Of a DNA stretch of 27,673 nt, positions 15,738 to 23,075 are shown piece by piece (the first letter of the stretch is position 1; every line of letters starts with the position of its first letter). A program made the translations under genes and the position numbers. Under the pieces are notes generated by a model. That model did not search any database. It was not told the origin of the DNA and saw only the letters and a list, made by a program, of their open reading frames with translations. Origin of the DNA: an uncultured Erysipelotrichaceae bacterium (GTDB taxonomy: Bacteria > Bacillota_I > Bacilli_A > Erysipelotrichales > Erysipelotrichaceae); contig CAMOOA010000004.1 in assembly GCA_946621045.1 (NCBI GenBank), positions 1 through 27,673 of the forward strand, written 5' to 3'.

Positions 15738-15761
15738 CCCCGCCGCTGTGCGGGGTTTTTT
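15738..15761 (+). terminator. Intrinsic terminator after the GlsB-family gene
   Basis: CCCCGC, loop CGCTGT, GCGGGG, then six T's; 12 bases after the stop codon. Confidence 0.9.
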
Positions 15762-15784
15762 ATCCGCCGCAAAACAGCGGTGAC

Positions 15785-15813
15785 TGAACAATCCGGGAAA
15801 AATGTGGCATAAT
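15785..15813 (+). promoter_or_regulatory. Promoter of the rhodanese-thioredoxin lipoprotein gene (leaderless placement)
   Basis: TGAACA (4 of 6) and CATAAT (5 of 6) are separated by 17 bases. The start point falls at 15820, one base before the ATG. No Shine-Dalgarno site is present. Confidence 0.5.
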
Positions 15814-15820
15814 TTCTCTT

Positions 15821-16969
15821 ATGAGAACATTCACAGAAAAACTATGCGCTGTCCTCTTCGGAACAGTGCTGCTGGCGGGCTGCGGTACAGCCGCGCCGAA
15901 AGAGACTCCGCTTCCGTCTCCGGAACCTGAATCCGGTCTGCGCGGCGAACAGTTCGGCATTGATAAAAACATCAACGAAGCATCGATCGATCAGTATCTC
16001 GGGCGGACGGATACCGTCTACCGCGATATGCGGATGTTAAAGGATGAAGCGGACTACGAAGCGATCGGCGGTGATGCATGGCTCTCCGGCATCGTGGAAG
16101 GCTTCGAAGTGGTGCCGTATCCGTATCTCGTCAATGTGGAGGGACTTCCGCCCGAAGTCGGAAATTCCTATTCCGGAAACACCCTGTTCACGCACGATGA
16201 ATCCGGCTACACCGCAAATTACAAGGAATCCATGGAGATCCTGGAATATCTGTTTCCGAAAGACAAAAACATCATCCTGATGTGCGGCGGAGGCGGATAT
16301 GCAGGAATGACGAAAGGAATGCTCAGCGAGCTTGGCTGGGATCCTTCGAAGATCTGGAATGCCGGCGGCTTCTGGTTCTATGAAGGAAAGCATGCGGTTC
16401 CGATCAGACGGGAAGCAGACGGCGAAACCTTCTATGACTTCTACAAACTGGATTATCACTACATTGATTTCAGCAGTCTGCACCGGATCACACCGGAGTC
16501 CGAAGCCGGCGTATCCCCGGCTCCTGCCGAAACACCGGCAGCCGCATCCGCTGTCAAAGACATCGATACCGCCCAGCTGAAGACAATGCTTGCGGATCAG
16601 GATACCTTCTTCCTGTCCATGTATCTGCCGGGCTGTTCCGCTTGCGCATCATTTGCGCCGGTTGTCGAAGAACTGGCAGGCTCGGATCAGATTCCGTTCT
16701 TCTCCCTGTCGCTGGCAGATGCGGATCTTTCCGGAACTCCGCTGGACGGAAAGGCAAAATACACTCCTTCCGCCGCCGTGTTCAAAGACGGAAAACTGAT
16801 GGGTATGCTGGATCCGAATGCGGATGAAGATACCGATTCTTTCCGGAATGCGGAAAACCTCTCCGCATGGATCAATACGATGATTCCGTTTGAAACCGTC
16901 ACCGGCAAAGCGGAAAACGACACCGATACCTGCGGCGAAGCGTGCACGGCGTTCGGTGACCTGCAGTAA
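15821..16969 (+). CDS. Lipoprotein with fused rhodanese and thioredoxin-like domains
   Basis: 382 residues. The signal peptide ends in the lipobox LLAGC (C21), followed by a proline-rich linker. Residues about 55-220 look like a rhodanese domain: the strand IILMCGGGGYAGMTKGML carries the active cysteine (C155) in a glycine-rich loop, followed by GWDPSKIWNAGGFWFYEG, the usual end of the fold. A Pro/Ala linker (about 228-245) leads to a thioredoxin-like domain with LPGCSACASFAP (C272, C275) and a KYTPSAAVFKDGKL strand containing the cis-proline. Near the C-terminus is another pair, C371-x3-C375 (DTCGEACTAF). A plausible job is handling persulfide sulfur or disulfides outside the membrane, one domain passing to the other. 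The domain calls are fairly firm; the chemistry is inferred. Confidence 0.78.
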   Translation: MRTFTEKLCAVLFGTVLLAGCGTAAPKETPLPSPEPESGLRGEQFGIDKNINEASIDQYLGRTDTVYRDMRMLKDEADYEAIGGDAWLSGIVEGFEVVPYPYLVNVEGLPPEVGNSYSGNTLFTHDESGYTANYKESMEILEYLFPKDKNIILMCGGGGYAGMTKGMLSELGWDPSKIWNAGGFWFYEGKHAVPIRREADGETFYDFYKLDYHYIDFSSLHRITPESEAGVSPAPAETPAAASAVKDIDTAQLKTMLADQDTFFLSMYLPGCSACASFAPVVEELAGSDQIPFFSLSLADADLSGTPLDGKAKYTPSAAVFKDGKLMGMLDPNADEDTDSFRNAENLSAWINTMIPFETVTGKAENDTDTCGEACTAFGDLQ

Positions 16970-16979
16970 CGGACACAAA

Positions 16980-17026
16980 AAAACTCAGACAGCCTGTTGT
17001 GAAACACAGCGAACTGCCTGAGTTTT
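16980..17026. terminator. Bidirectional terminator
   Basis: AAAACTCAG-x-CAG and CTG-x-CTGAGTTTT pair around an inner CTGT/ACAG hairpin. It separates the convergent rhodanese-lipoprotein and CARF-HEPN genes and has T runs on both strands. Confidence 0.75.
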
Positions 17027-17030
17027 CTTA

Positions 17031-19184
17031 TTATTCCACCGTAATCGTAATGGTGACTTTCTGGTTTCCGTTTCCAACGGTTATGGTCTGTTTGCCGGAG
17101 TCCCTGTTTCCGGTAAAGCGGCGCGGTCCGCCTGTGCCGCTGCGGTCGGATCTGAATGATCCGTTTTCACCGGCTGCCGGCTTTGATGCACTGCCGTCAG
17201 ACAGAACGCTCTTTTTTACATCTCCTGCCGCGAGCGGTACCGGCTTGTCTGCAGGTTTGTCTGCAGGTTTGTCCGCGGACTGACCGGAAGCACTCCCCGC
17301 TCTGGCTTTGTCACGGATCTCACGGATCTCATTGGGGAACAGTTTATGGGCTGAGGTATAAGACGCAACCTCCTCTGCCGAAATCTGATACGTATTGACC
17401 GGCTCCGTGACATGTTCCTTCATATATTCCCTTGCGGCGTCATACGCTTTGACAAAGGCATCAATGCCGTCTCTCAGCAGCACAAGACCGTCATTCTCCC
17501 GACCGATGTCGATCGTACGGAGATCTTCATTATCCGATACCTCCGCATGGTTGATCTTGTTGCGGATTTCACCGAGATGATAGTAACTGTACAGAACATC
17601 TTCGAGAAGATCCCTGCGGTCATTCAGAACCGAGAACGCTTTGGTCATTTCCTCCGCCTTTCCGTCCAGTTCATCGATACGGTACTTCGTGAAGTCGCGC
17701 TGACGGTCCTTGGAATTGCGGATGTTGCGGACACGGATCTGCGTCCGGCCGTAGAACTTGATGAAGAAATGCGCCAGGTCGCTGAAGTTCCAGCGGTCCT
17801 TCGGTGCATAATCCCAGTACAGCATATTGATTTCCTCGAGGAATGTCTGACGGCTTTCCGGATCCGCGGCATAGTAGAACATTCCGGAATCCACGATGTT
17901 CTGCGGCAGGCGCGATTCAATGATCGTCAGTGACTGCTGGTAGAATTTCTTCCGCATGGCCCATTTGACAAGTTCCACCGGATCAACGCTGTCCCCTTCC
18001 AGGATCGTCCCGTAGTCCTGACGGATCGTATCTTCGAGGATTCGGAAAATATTGCTTTCCACTTCCGGCAGCTCCTCTTTCGGGGTATTGGCAAAGACAT
18101 CCTTCAGCATATTGATACCGGACTCAAGATCGCCGGTATTGCACAGGGAGATACCTTCATCCACACGGCGCATTGCGTAGAGAAGACTTTCAATGTGCGG
18201 ATTTTCAATGCCGCGGCTGTCCCAGTATGCCTGAATCTCATCAACCTTTCCGTAGCGGATGAATGCATTCATGCCGGATACGAGATTGTTGATGTCATAA
18301 CGCTTCATTTCCCGGTTGTCGATCGGGTTGGCGAACCGGCCCGGACGATAGTGGCTGGTAATGATTTCCCGGATAAAGATGCGGCTGTTCTGATCGTTGC
18401 TCAGCATTGAGAGAACTGCCAGGATCGTATATCCTTCCGCAGAGGCAAGTCCCTGCATATCCATGTAGATATTGACTTCCTTCGCATCGATGTCATTCAG
18501 AACGCTGACGATCTGCGCAACATTTTCAGCCGGCACATAATCCCGGTTCTGTTCGTGCGATGTCGGCACAAAAGAGATTCCGATATCGGTATTGTCCTCC
18601 CGGCGGGAGAGCTTCATGGTATCCGCAAACTGCGTATAGATCAGGCGTTCCAGCCAGAGAAGCTCCTTGTCGGAAAGCTCCGGCATATAGTCCAGAAGCC
18701 GGTCATACTTTTCCTCATCGCTGGAAATGATATGGAACACCCGGTCCGGCCGGTACGACGGAGACTGCGCGAGCTCTGCGCAGAACTTCCGATATCCTTC
18801 CAGGATCTCATCGGCACGGACCCCTTCCGTGTCCTCGAGGACATCAACGGCTTCCATATCCAGTCCGTCCAGGAACTGGGCAATGCGGTACTGGAAAAAA
18901 CTGTATTCGGAAATCTTCGCGGTATCCATCGCCGTGAAATCCGACCACTCCCGCAGGACGATGCGGTTGTTTTCCTCGCCGGGTTTATAGGTGCTGCCGG
19001 CACCGAGTACGATGATTTCATCGATATCGACATTGGCAAGAATATACTTTGCGCCGGCTTCCGCAACACTGAGACCGTCGCAGTACTGTGTGTTTCCTTC
19101 TTTTTCAAAGTAGAAGTAGCGGTGCGACTTCCGGTCTCCGAGCGTGGAGAGAGACGTTAACAGCAGATTGACAGCTGGCTTCAT
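17031..19184 (-). CDS. CARF-HEPN protein, Csx1/TM1812-like (CRISPR ancillary RNase family), no CRISPR locus nearby
   Basis: 717 residues. The N-terminal part (1 to about 290) starts with a hydrophobic strand LLLTSLSTLG and has GAKYILANVDIDEIIVLGAGSTY and VNIYMDMQGLASAEGYT, matching the Rossmann-like CARF domain of TM1812/Csx1 proteins, the second near the position of their DxTHG motif. A middle helical region contains WAMRKKFYQQSLTIIESRLP, a phrase typical of the clostridial TM1812 proteins. The HEPN ribonuclease motif Rx4H is present as RNKINH (R541, H546). After about residue 625 the protein is low-complexity with a DKPA repeat, ending in a beta-like TITVGNGNQKVTITITVE. The start at 19184 follows AAGGAG by 10 bases; an in-frame ATG at 19211 has none. 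If typical, a cyclic oligoadenylate or nucleotide ligand would switch on RNA cleavage. Confidence 0.6.
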   Translation of the reverse strand: MKPAVNLLLTSLSTLGDRKSHRYFYFEKEGNTQYCDGLSVAEAGAKYILANVDIDEIIVLGAGSTYKPGEENNRIVLREWSDFTAMDTAKISEYSFFQYRIAQFLDGLDMEAVDVLEDTEGVRADEILEGYRKFCAELAQSPSYRPDRVFHIISSDEEKYDRLLDYMPELSDKELLWLERLIYTQFADTMKLSRREDNTDIGISFVPTSHEQNRDYVPAENVAQIVSVLNDIDAKEVNIYMDMQGLASAEGYTILAVLSMLSNDQNSRIFIREIITSHYRPGRFANPIDNREMKRYDINNLVSGMNAFIRYGKVDEIQAYWDSRGIENPHIESLLYAMRRVDEGISLCNTGDLESGINMLKDVFANTPKEELPEVESNIFRILEDTIRQDYGTILEGDSVDPVELVKWAMRKKFYQQSLTIIESRLPQNIVDSGMFYYAADPESRQTFLEEINMLYWDYAPKDRWNFSDLAHFFIKFYGRTQIRVRNIRNSKDRQRDFTKYRIDELDGKAEEMTKAFSVLNDRRDLLEDVLYSYYHLGEIRNKINHAEVSDNEDLRTIDIGRENDGLVLLRDGIDAFVKAYDAAREYMKEHVTEPVNTYQISAEEVASYTSAHKLFPNEIREIRDKARAGSASGQSADKPADKPADKPVPLAAGDVKKSVLSDGSASKPAAGENGSFRSDRSGTGGPRRFTGNRDSGKQTITVGNGNQKVTITITVE
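17242..17276 (-). repeat. 12-base tandem repeat coding DKPA units
   Basis: Roughly three copies of a 12-base unit (minus-strand phase GACAAACCTGCA with small differences) encode ADKPADKPADKP in the low-complexity tail of the CARF-HEPN protein. Such a repeat can vary in copy number without changing frame. Confidence 0.7.
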
Positions 19185-19303
19185 AATTGTGGTTCTCCTT
19201 GATCTTTCCATCCATTATTTTAACGTAATTCCAGGGAAAGGTATCCTTTTTCTTTGTATGCGGCAGATTCTGTTTGCAATCTTTCCGAAGATATCCGATA
19301 CTG

Positions 19304-19466
19304 AAAGTGCCCGACAGAGAACCGCCGCACTTTAAAGACGAAGAATGACCGAATCGGGGAATACAGCCTTAATGACAGACCAGTGTATTCCGGAATACCG
19401 TCGGCATGACAGACGCAGCGGACAGGGCTTACATGTATGCAGGATCCGACGGGATCCTGTTTTTTT
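19304..19466 (+). ncRNA. Candidate small RNA with terminator in the gap between the CARF-HEPN and asd genes
   Basis: The 335-base stretch 19185-19519 holds no convincing protein gene. On plus it carries, in order, a seven-pair hairpin AAAGTGC/GCACTTT (19304-19310 with 19327-19333), a seven-pair stem GGAATAC/GTATTCC (19358-19364 with 19385-19391), and a strong intrinsic terminator at 19440-19466. Both flanking genes are on minus, so the plus-strand terminator has no gene to serve. A second GGAATAC (19392-19398) could compete for the same GTATTCC. A weak promoter candidate is TTGCAA (19274-19279)-17-GATACT (19297-19302), though its start would fall inside the first hairpin. I recognise no known RNA family. 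Confidence 0.4.
19440..19466 (+). terminator. Orphan plus-strand intrinsic terminator
   Basis: CAGGATCC, loop GACG, GGATCCTG, seven T's: a perfect eight-pair stem. The minus strand has no T run after it, so it acts on plus-strand transcripts only. There is no plus-strand gene immediately upstream. Confidence 0.85.
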
Positions 19467-19480
19467 GTTTCTGCGCAGAG

Positions 19481-19511
19481 AAAAACCGCTGCGCGTTACG
19501 GCAGCGGTTTT
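19481..19511 (-). terminator. Intrinsic terminator of the asd-ask-hom operon
   Basis: Minus strand AAAACCGCTGC, eight-base loop, GCAGCGGTTTTT: an eleven-pair stem with a T run, 9 bases after the asd stop codon. Confidence 0.9.
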
Positions 19512-19519
19512 CTGATGAA

Positions 19520-20500
19520 TCAGTGATTTGCGATATATTCAAGGATCTGTACCGCATTGGATGCGGCGCCCTTGCGGATCTGATCGCCGCAGCACCACAG
19601 AGCCAGACCGTCCAGTGCCGGATCCTTCCGGATACGGCCGGCGAATACAAGGTCCTGATTGCTGGTATCCAGCGGCATCGGATAGCCTTCCGCAAGATAG
19701 CGGACGCCGTCTGCCGCATCGATTGCTGCAGCCGCCTCTTCGATGCTGATGTCACGTTCGCAGGCAACGCTGACGGAAATCGAATGGGAGCGGAACACCG
19801 GTACACGCACGCATGTGCAGGTGACCTTCATCTCCGGATTGTGCAGGATCTTGCGTCCTTCATTGCCGAGCTTCGCCTCTTCGGTCGTCACACCGTTTCC
19901 GGTGTCGGAGCCGATCCAGGGAATGCAGTTGTATGCGATCTGGGCCGGGAACACCTTCGGCTGGACCGCCTCGCCTGCCGCAAGCGCCTTCACTTCCTCT
20001 TCCAGTTCACGCATACCGTTGATGCCGGCACCGCTGACTGCCTGATAGGTGCTCGCAACCATCCGCTTAATCGGGCTGAGCCGGTGAATCGGAGCCACTG
20101 CCATCAGGGTGATGATCGTGCTGCAGTTCGGGTTGGAAATGATGCCGTTATGATGCAGGGCATCGTCGCCGTTGATTTCCGGCACGACCAGCGGTACGTC
20201 CGGATTCAGACGGAACGAACTGGAGTTATCGATGAATACCGCGCCGGACTGTCTGATCGCCGGCGCAAATTCCTTTGCGAATTCCGCTTCGACCGCGCCG
20301 AGCACGAAGTCGAGGCCTTCAAATGCGCTGTCCTTTGCCTCCTGAATGATCAGTTCGCTGTCCCTGAACTTCACTGCCTTTCCGGCACTGCGGCTGCTTG
20401 CGAGAAGCCGCAGCTCATCACAGGCGATATTGCGTTCTTCGATGCATTCCAGCATCTGACGGCCGACAGCGCCGGTCGCTCCGAGAATTCCGATTTTCAT
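19520..20500 (-). CDS. asd: Aspartate-semialdehyde dehydrogenase
   Basis: 326 residues. It reduces aspartyl phosphate to aspartate semialdehyde, the branch point to lysine and threonine/methionine. The N-terminal NADP fold reads MKIGILGATGAVGRQML, and the catalytic cysteine is in SNPNCSTI. FIDNSSSFRL, TYQAVSGAG and the later VPVFRSHS (the catalytic arginine-histidine region) are all family motifs. The gene overlaps the ask stop by 4 bases (ATGA), showing translational coupling. It is the last gene of the minus-strand hom-ask-asd operon. Confidence 0.95.
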   Translation of the reverse strand: MKIGILGATGAVGRQMLECIEERNIACDELRLLASSRSAGKAVKFRDSELIIQEAKDSAFEGLDFVLGAVEAEFAKEFAPAIRQSGAVFIDNSSSFRLNPDVPLVVPEINGDDALHHNGIISNPNCSTIITLMAVAPIHRLSPIKRMVASTYQAVSGAGINGMRELEEEVKALAAGEAVQPKVFPAQIAYNCIPWIGSDTGNGVTTEEAKLGNEGRKILHNPEMKVTCTCVRVPVFRSHSISVSVACERDISIEEAAAAIDAADGVRYLAEGYPMPLDTSNQDLVFAGRIRKDPALDGLALWCCGDQIRKGAASNAVQILEYIANH

Positions 20501-21834
20501 GCGTTTTTACCTTCTTCCTTGATAAATCTGTCATAGATGCACTGAATCGATTTTTCAAAATCGCGGTTGTGCACGCCGATGATGATGCTGAGCTCGTAAC
20601 TGCTCTGGTTGATGACCTTGATGTTGATCTGATTGGATCCGAACTCGGAAAGCAGACGTCCGGAAATACCCGGCTGGTCCTTCATCGCCCGGCCGACAAC
20701 GGCAATCAGCGCGATGTGTTCCTCAATGCGGATGTCATCCGGCTTCAGTTCTTCCTTCATCTTTCCGACGATGTCATAGAGACAGTGGCTGATCAGATCG
20801 GAAGCCGCGATGACCGAATAGGTATCTACGGTTGTCGGAACGGATTCGATGGATACGCCGTATTCTTCAAAGATCGACAGGATTTTGCGGAGGAAGCCGA
20901 CTTCCGTACTGGAATGCATCTTCTGCAGAGTGATGCAGGTAAAGTCCTTGCGGCCGCTGATGCCGGTAATGATATGCGGCGGATTGACCGCATCCTTTTC
21001 GCTGCAGTCCGCCATGATCAGTGTGCCCGGATTGTCCGGTTCATTGGTATTGCGCACATTGATCGGAATGTTCTTGTCCTTTACCGGGAAAATCGCATCG
21101 TCATGCAGGACATTTGCGCCCATGTAGGACATTTCGCGCAGCTCACTGTAGTTGATGCACGGAATGCCGATCGGATTCTTTACGATCCGCGGGTCCGCAA
21201 CCAGGAAGCCGCTGACATCGGTCCAGTTCTCATACACATCCGCATCCACAACATTCGCAAGAATCGCACCGGTAATATCGCTGCCGCCCCGGCTCATGAT
21301 GCGGATCACGCCGTTGGGGAGCGCGCCGTAGAATCCCGGCACGACAAGGCCGCGGTCGGTAACGCGCGCTTCAATCAGCGCCCGCGTGCGGTCCATATCC
21401 ACTTCGCCGTCATAACGGAATGCGATGACCTCTGCCGCGTCCGCAAAATCATAGTCAAGATATTCCGCGAGCAGTTTGGAGGTCAGGTATTCTCCGCGGC
21501 TTACGAGATAGTCGGTGCTCATGCCGCGCTTCATTACGCTGCGGATCGAAGCGAATTCCTTGTCCAGATCGATCTTCAGCCCGAGTTCCTTCTTGATGCG
21601 CTTGTACTTGGCCTCGATCTGTTCAAAGATCGGTTCATAGGAGACGCCGAAGCGCACATGTGCTTCACAGAGAAACAGCAGGTCCGTCACCTTGTGATCT
21701 TCGCTGGATTCCTTTCCGCAGGCGGAGGATACCACGAACTTGCGGTCTGCGTCCGCCTCGATAATCTTTTTTACCTTGCGGAACTGGTCCGCATTTGCGA
21801 CGGAGGAACCGCCGAATTTTGCCACTTTGATCAT
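20497..21834 (-). CDS. Aspartate kinase
   Basis: 445 residues. It phosphorylates aspartate, the first step of the pathway. The kinase domain opens with KVAKFGGSSVAN, and MSRGGSDITGAILA is the aspartate/ATP-binding motif. The C-terminal third is two ACT domains (about 300-440; for example EVGFLRKILSIFEEYGVSIESVPTT), so feedback control by an amino acid is likely. It is a monofunctional enzyme, not fused to homoserine dehydrogenase. Its neighbours suggest it is the threonine-branch isozyme; which amino acid inhibits it cannot be read from sequence. It overlaps hom by 4 bases. Confidence 0.95.
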   Translation of the reverse strand: MIKVAKFGGSSVANADQFRKVKKIIEADADRKFVVSSACGKESSEDHKVTDLLFLCEAHVRFGVSYEPIFEQIEAKYKRIKKELGLKIDLDKEFASIRSVMKRGMSTDYLVSRGEYLTSKLLAEYLDYDFADAAEVIAFRYDGEVDMDRTRALIEARVTDRGLVVPGFYGALPNGVIRIMSRGGSDITGAILANVVDADVYENWTDVSGFLVADPRIVKNPIGIPCINYSELREMSYMGANVLHDDAIFPVKDKNIPINVRNTNEPDNPGTLIMADCSEKDAVNPPHIITGISGRKDFTCITLQKMHSSTEVGFLRKILSIFEEYGVSIESVPTTVDTYSVIAASDLISHCLYDIVGKMKEELKPDDIRIEEHIALIAVVGRAMKDQPGISGRLLSEFGSNQINIKVINQSSYELSIIIGVHNRDFEKSIQCIYDRFIKEEGKNA

Positions 21835-22979
21835 TCCATCACCATTGCGGCAAACACATGTTCATCGCCGCACCCTTTCATAAGCTCCAGCAGTCTGCTC
21901 AACGGCATTTTCACTGTAAGAAGCGCCGTATCACTGTCCTTGCGCTCACATACATCCGCAAACGCCTCCGGCTTTGCCGTGCGGATATAGAACTGCGCGC
22001 ATACCGCGTCATTCCGGACCGGCTTCCGCTCTGTCTCCACAGCCATGGAATCCTGATCCTGGTAGATATCCAGCATGTCCTGTACAACCGCATGTGCTGT
22101 GGGAAGCGAGCCTGCCCCCTGTCCGACAAACATTGCCGGTCCCAGCGTTGCGGATTCGGACTCAACCGCATTGAAGTTGTCGAGGATATGCGCAAACACA
22201 TGCTTCACACCGGTCATTACCGGCATGACCCAGAGACTGACGCCGTCTTCCAGATTTTCACCGGCGCCGAACAGCTTCAGCACAAAGCCGTGCTCCTTCG
22301 CCCAGCGGATGTCCTCTGCGCTGACCTCCGTAATGCCGAGCGTCGGAATTTCCTCCGGATCCACAATTGCGCCGAATGCCTTCATGGCGGTGATGGCCGT
22401 CTTGTATCGGACATCGTAGCCGGCGATATCATCCGTCGGATCCTTTTCGGCATAGCCGAGCTTCTGTGCCTCCGCAAGATTCTGCGCAAATTCACTTTCG
22501 GTCATTGCCATCCGCGAAAGAATATAGTTGGTTGTTCCGTTGAAGATGCCGCGGAACGACGTGACCGGCTCCAGACGGCGGATCCGGGTCAGATTGCTGA
22601 TCCATGGAATGCCTCCCCCGCAGGATGCCTCATAGCGGATCGATACGCCGTTTTCCTTTGCGAGGTCGAACAGTTCGCCGCAGTATGCCGCAAACATTTT
22701 CTTATTTGATGTAACAACGTGCTTTCCGGATTCAAGCGCTCTGCGGACAAATGTATGCGCGGGTTCGATTCCGCCCATGCATTCCGCGATGACTTCAATC
22801 TCCGGATCGGAAAGAATATCTTCCACGCTGGTTGTGCACCGCGGGTCGGTCATTTCCCATTCATCCTTGACAAGGATCCGCGTCACTTCCAGACGCCGCA
22901 CTTTCTTCACCGCGCAGGAATCTGTGATCGCGGTTACGCCGCTTCCGACGACACCATGTCCCAGTAATCCGATCTTCAT
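21831..22979 (-). CDS. hom: Homoserine dehydrogenase with a shortened C-terminal regulatory region
   Basis: 382 residues. It reduces aspartate semialdehyde to homoserine. The Rossmann motif is GLLGHGVVGSGV; EVIAECMGG, VVTSNKK, the catalytic region FRGIFNGTTNYILS and GYAEKDPTDDIAGYD are all present. Bacillus-type Hom proteins are about 430 residues with a full ACT domain. Here only about 60 residues follow the catalytic part (from AQFYIRTAKPEAF to HVFAAMVME), which looks like an ACT domain missing its middle. AGGAGG 7 bases before the ATG fixes the start. It is the first gene of the operon, divergent from thrC. Confidence 0.93.
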   Translation of the reverse strand: MKIGLLGHGVVGSGVTAITDSCAVKKVRRLEVTRILVKDEWEMTDPRCTTSVEDILSDPEIEVIAECMGGIEPAHTFVRRALESGKHVVTSNKKMFAAYCGELFDLAKENGVSIRYEASCGGGIPWISNLTRIRRLEPVTSFRGIFNGTTNYILSRMAMTESEFAQNLAEAQKLGYAEKDPTDDIAGYDVRYKTAITAMKAFGAIVDPEEIPTLGITEVSAEDIRWAKEHGFVLKLFGAGENLEDGVSLWVMPVMTGVKHVFAHILDNFNAVESESATLGPAMFVGQGAGSLPTAHAVVQDMLDIYQDQDSMAVETERKPVRNDAVCAQFYIRTAKPEAFADVCERKDSDTALLTVKMPLSRLLELMKGCGDEHVFAAMVME

Positions 22980-23015
22980 ATGCTGTCCTCCTTTTTGTTT
23001 CTCGTCTGAGTACAG

Positions 23016-23044
23016 TTGTATTCAAAACAGGAACATAGTATCAT
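23016..23044 (+). promoter_or_regulatory. Candidate thrC promoter
   Basis: TTGTAT (3 of 6) and TATCAT (5 of 6) are separated by 17 bases in the 96-base hom-thrC gap. The leader to the thrC ATG would be about 25 bases with AAGGAG. I see no T-box or attenuator in so short a region. Confidence 0.45.
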
Positions 23045-23075
23045 GACATAGACTTTGAAACAAGGAGAAGAATTT

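Noticed and set aside
17242..17276. Short tandem repeats next to a CRISPR-type protein as a possible CRISPR array
   Set aside because: The units are 12 bases, contiguous, with no spacers, and lie in frame inside the CARF-HEPN coding sequence.
19144..19335. 63-codon plus-strand frame before the candidate small RNA
   Set aside because: It starts antisense within the CARF-HEPN gene, has no ribosome site and does not reach the terminator; not supported as a gene.
19385..19398. Perfect 14-base palindrome GTATTCCGGAATAC as a stand-alone operator
   Set aside because: No promoter is placed to be controlled by it, and it is better explained as part of the competing stems of the candidate RNA; kept only as part of that finding.
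19406..21990. Long plus-strand open frames (up to 530 codons) across asd, ask and hom
   Set aside because: They are antisense shadows of clear enzymes, a result of the codon bias; the translations show no recognisable motifs.
22980..23075. T-box or amino-acid riboswitch between hom and thrC
   Set aside because: The gap is only 96 bases and contains no T-box sequence, long leader or terminator/antiterminator pair.
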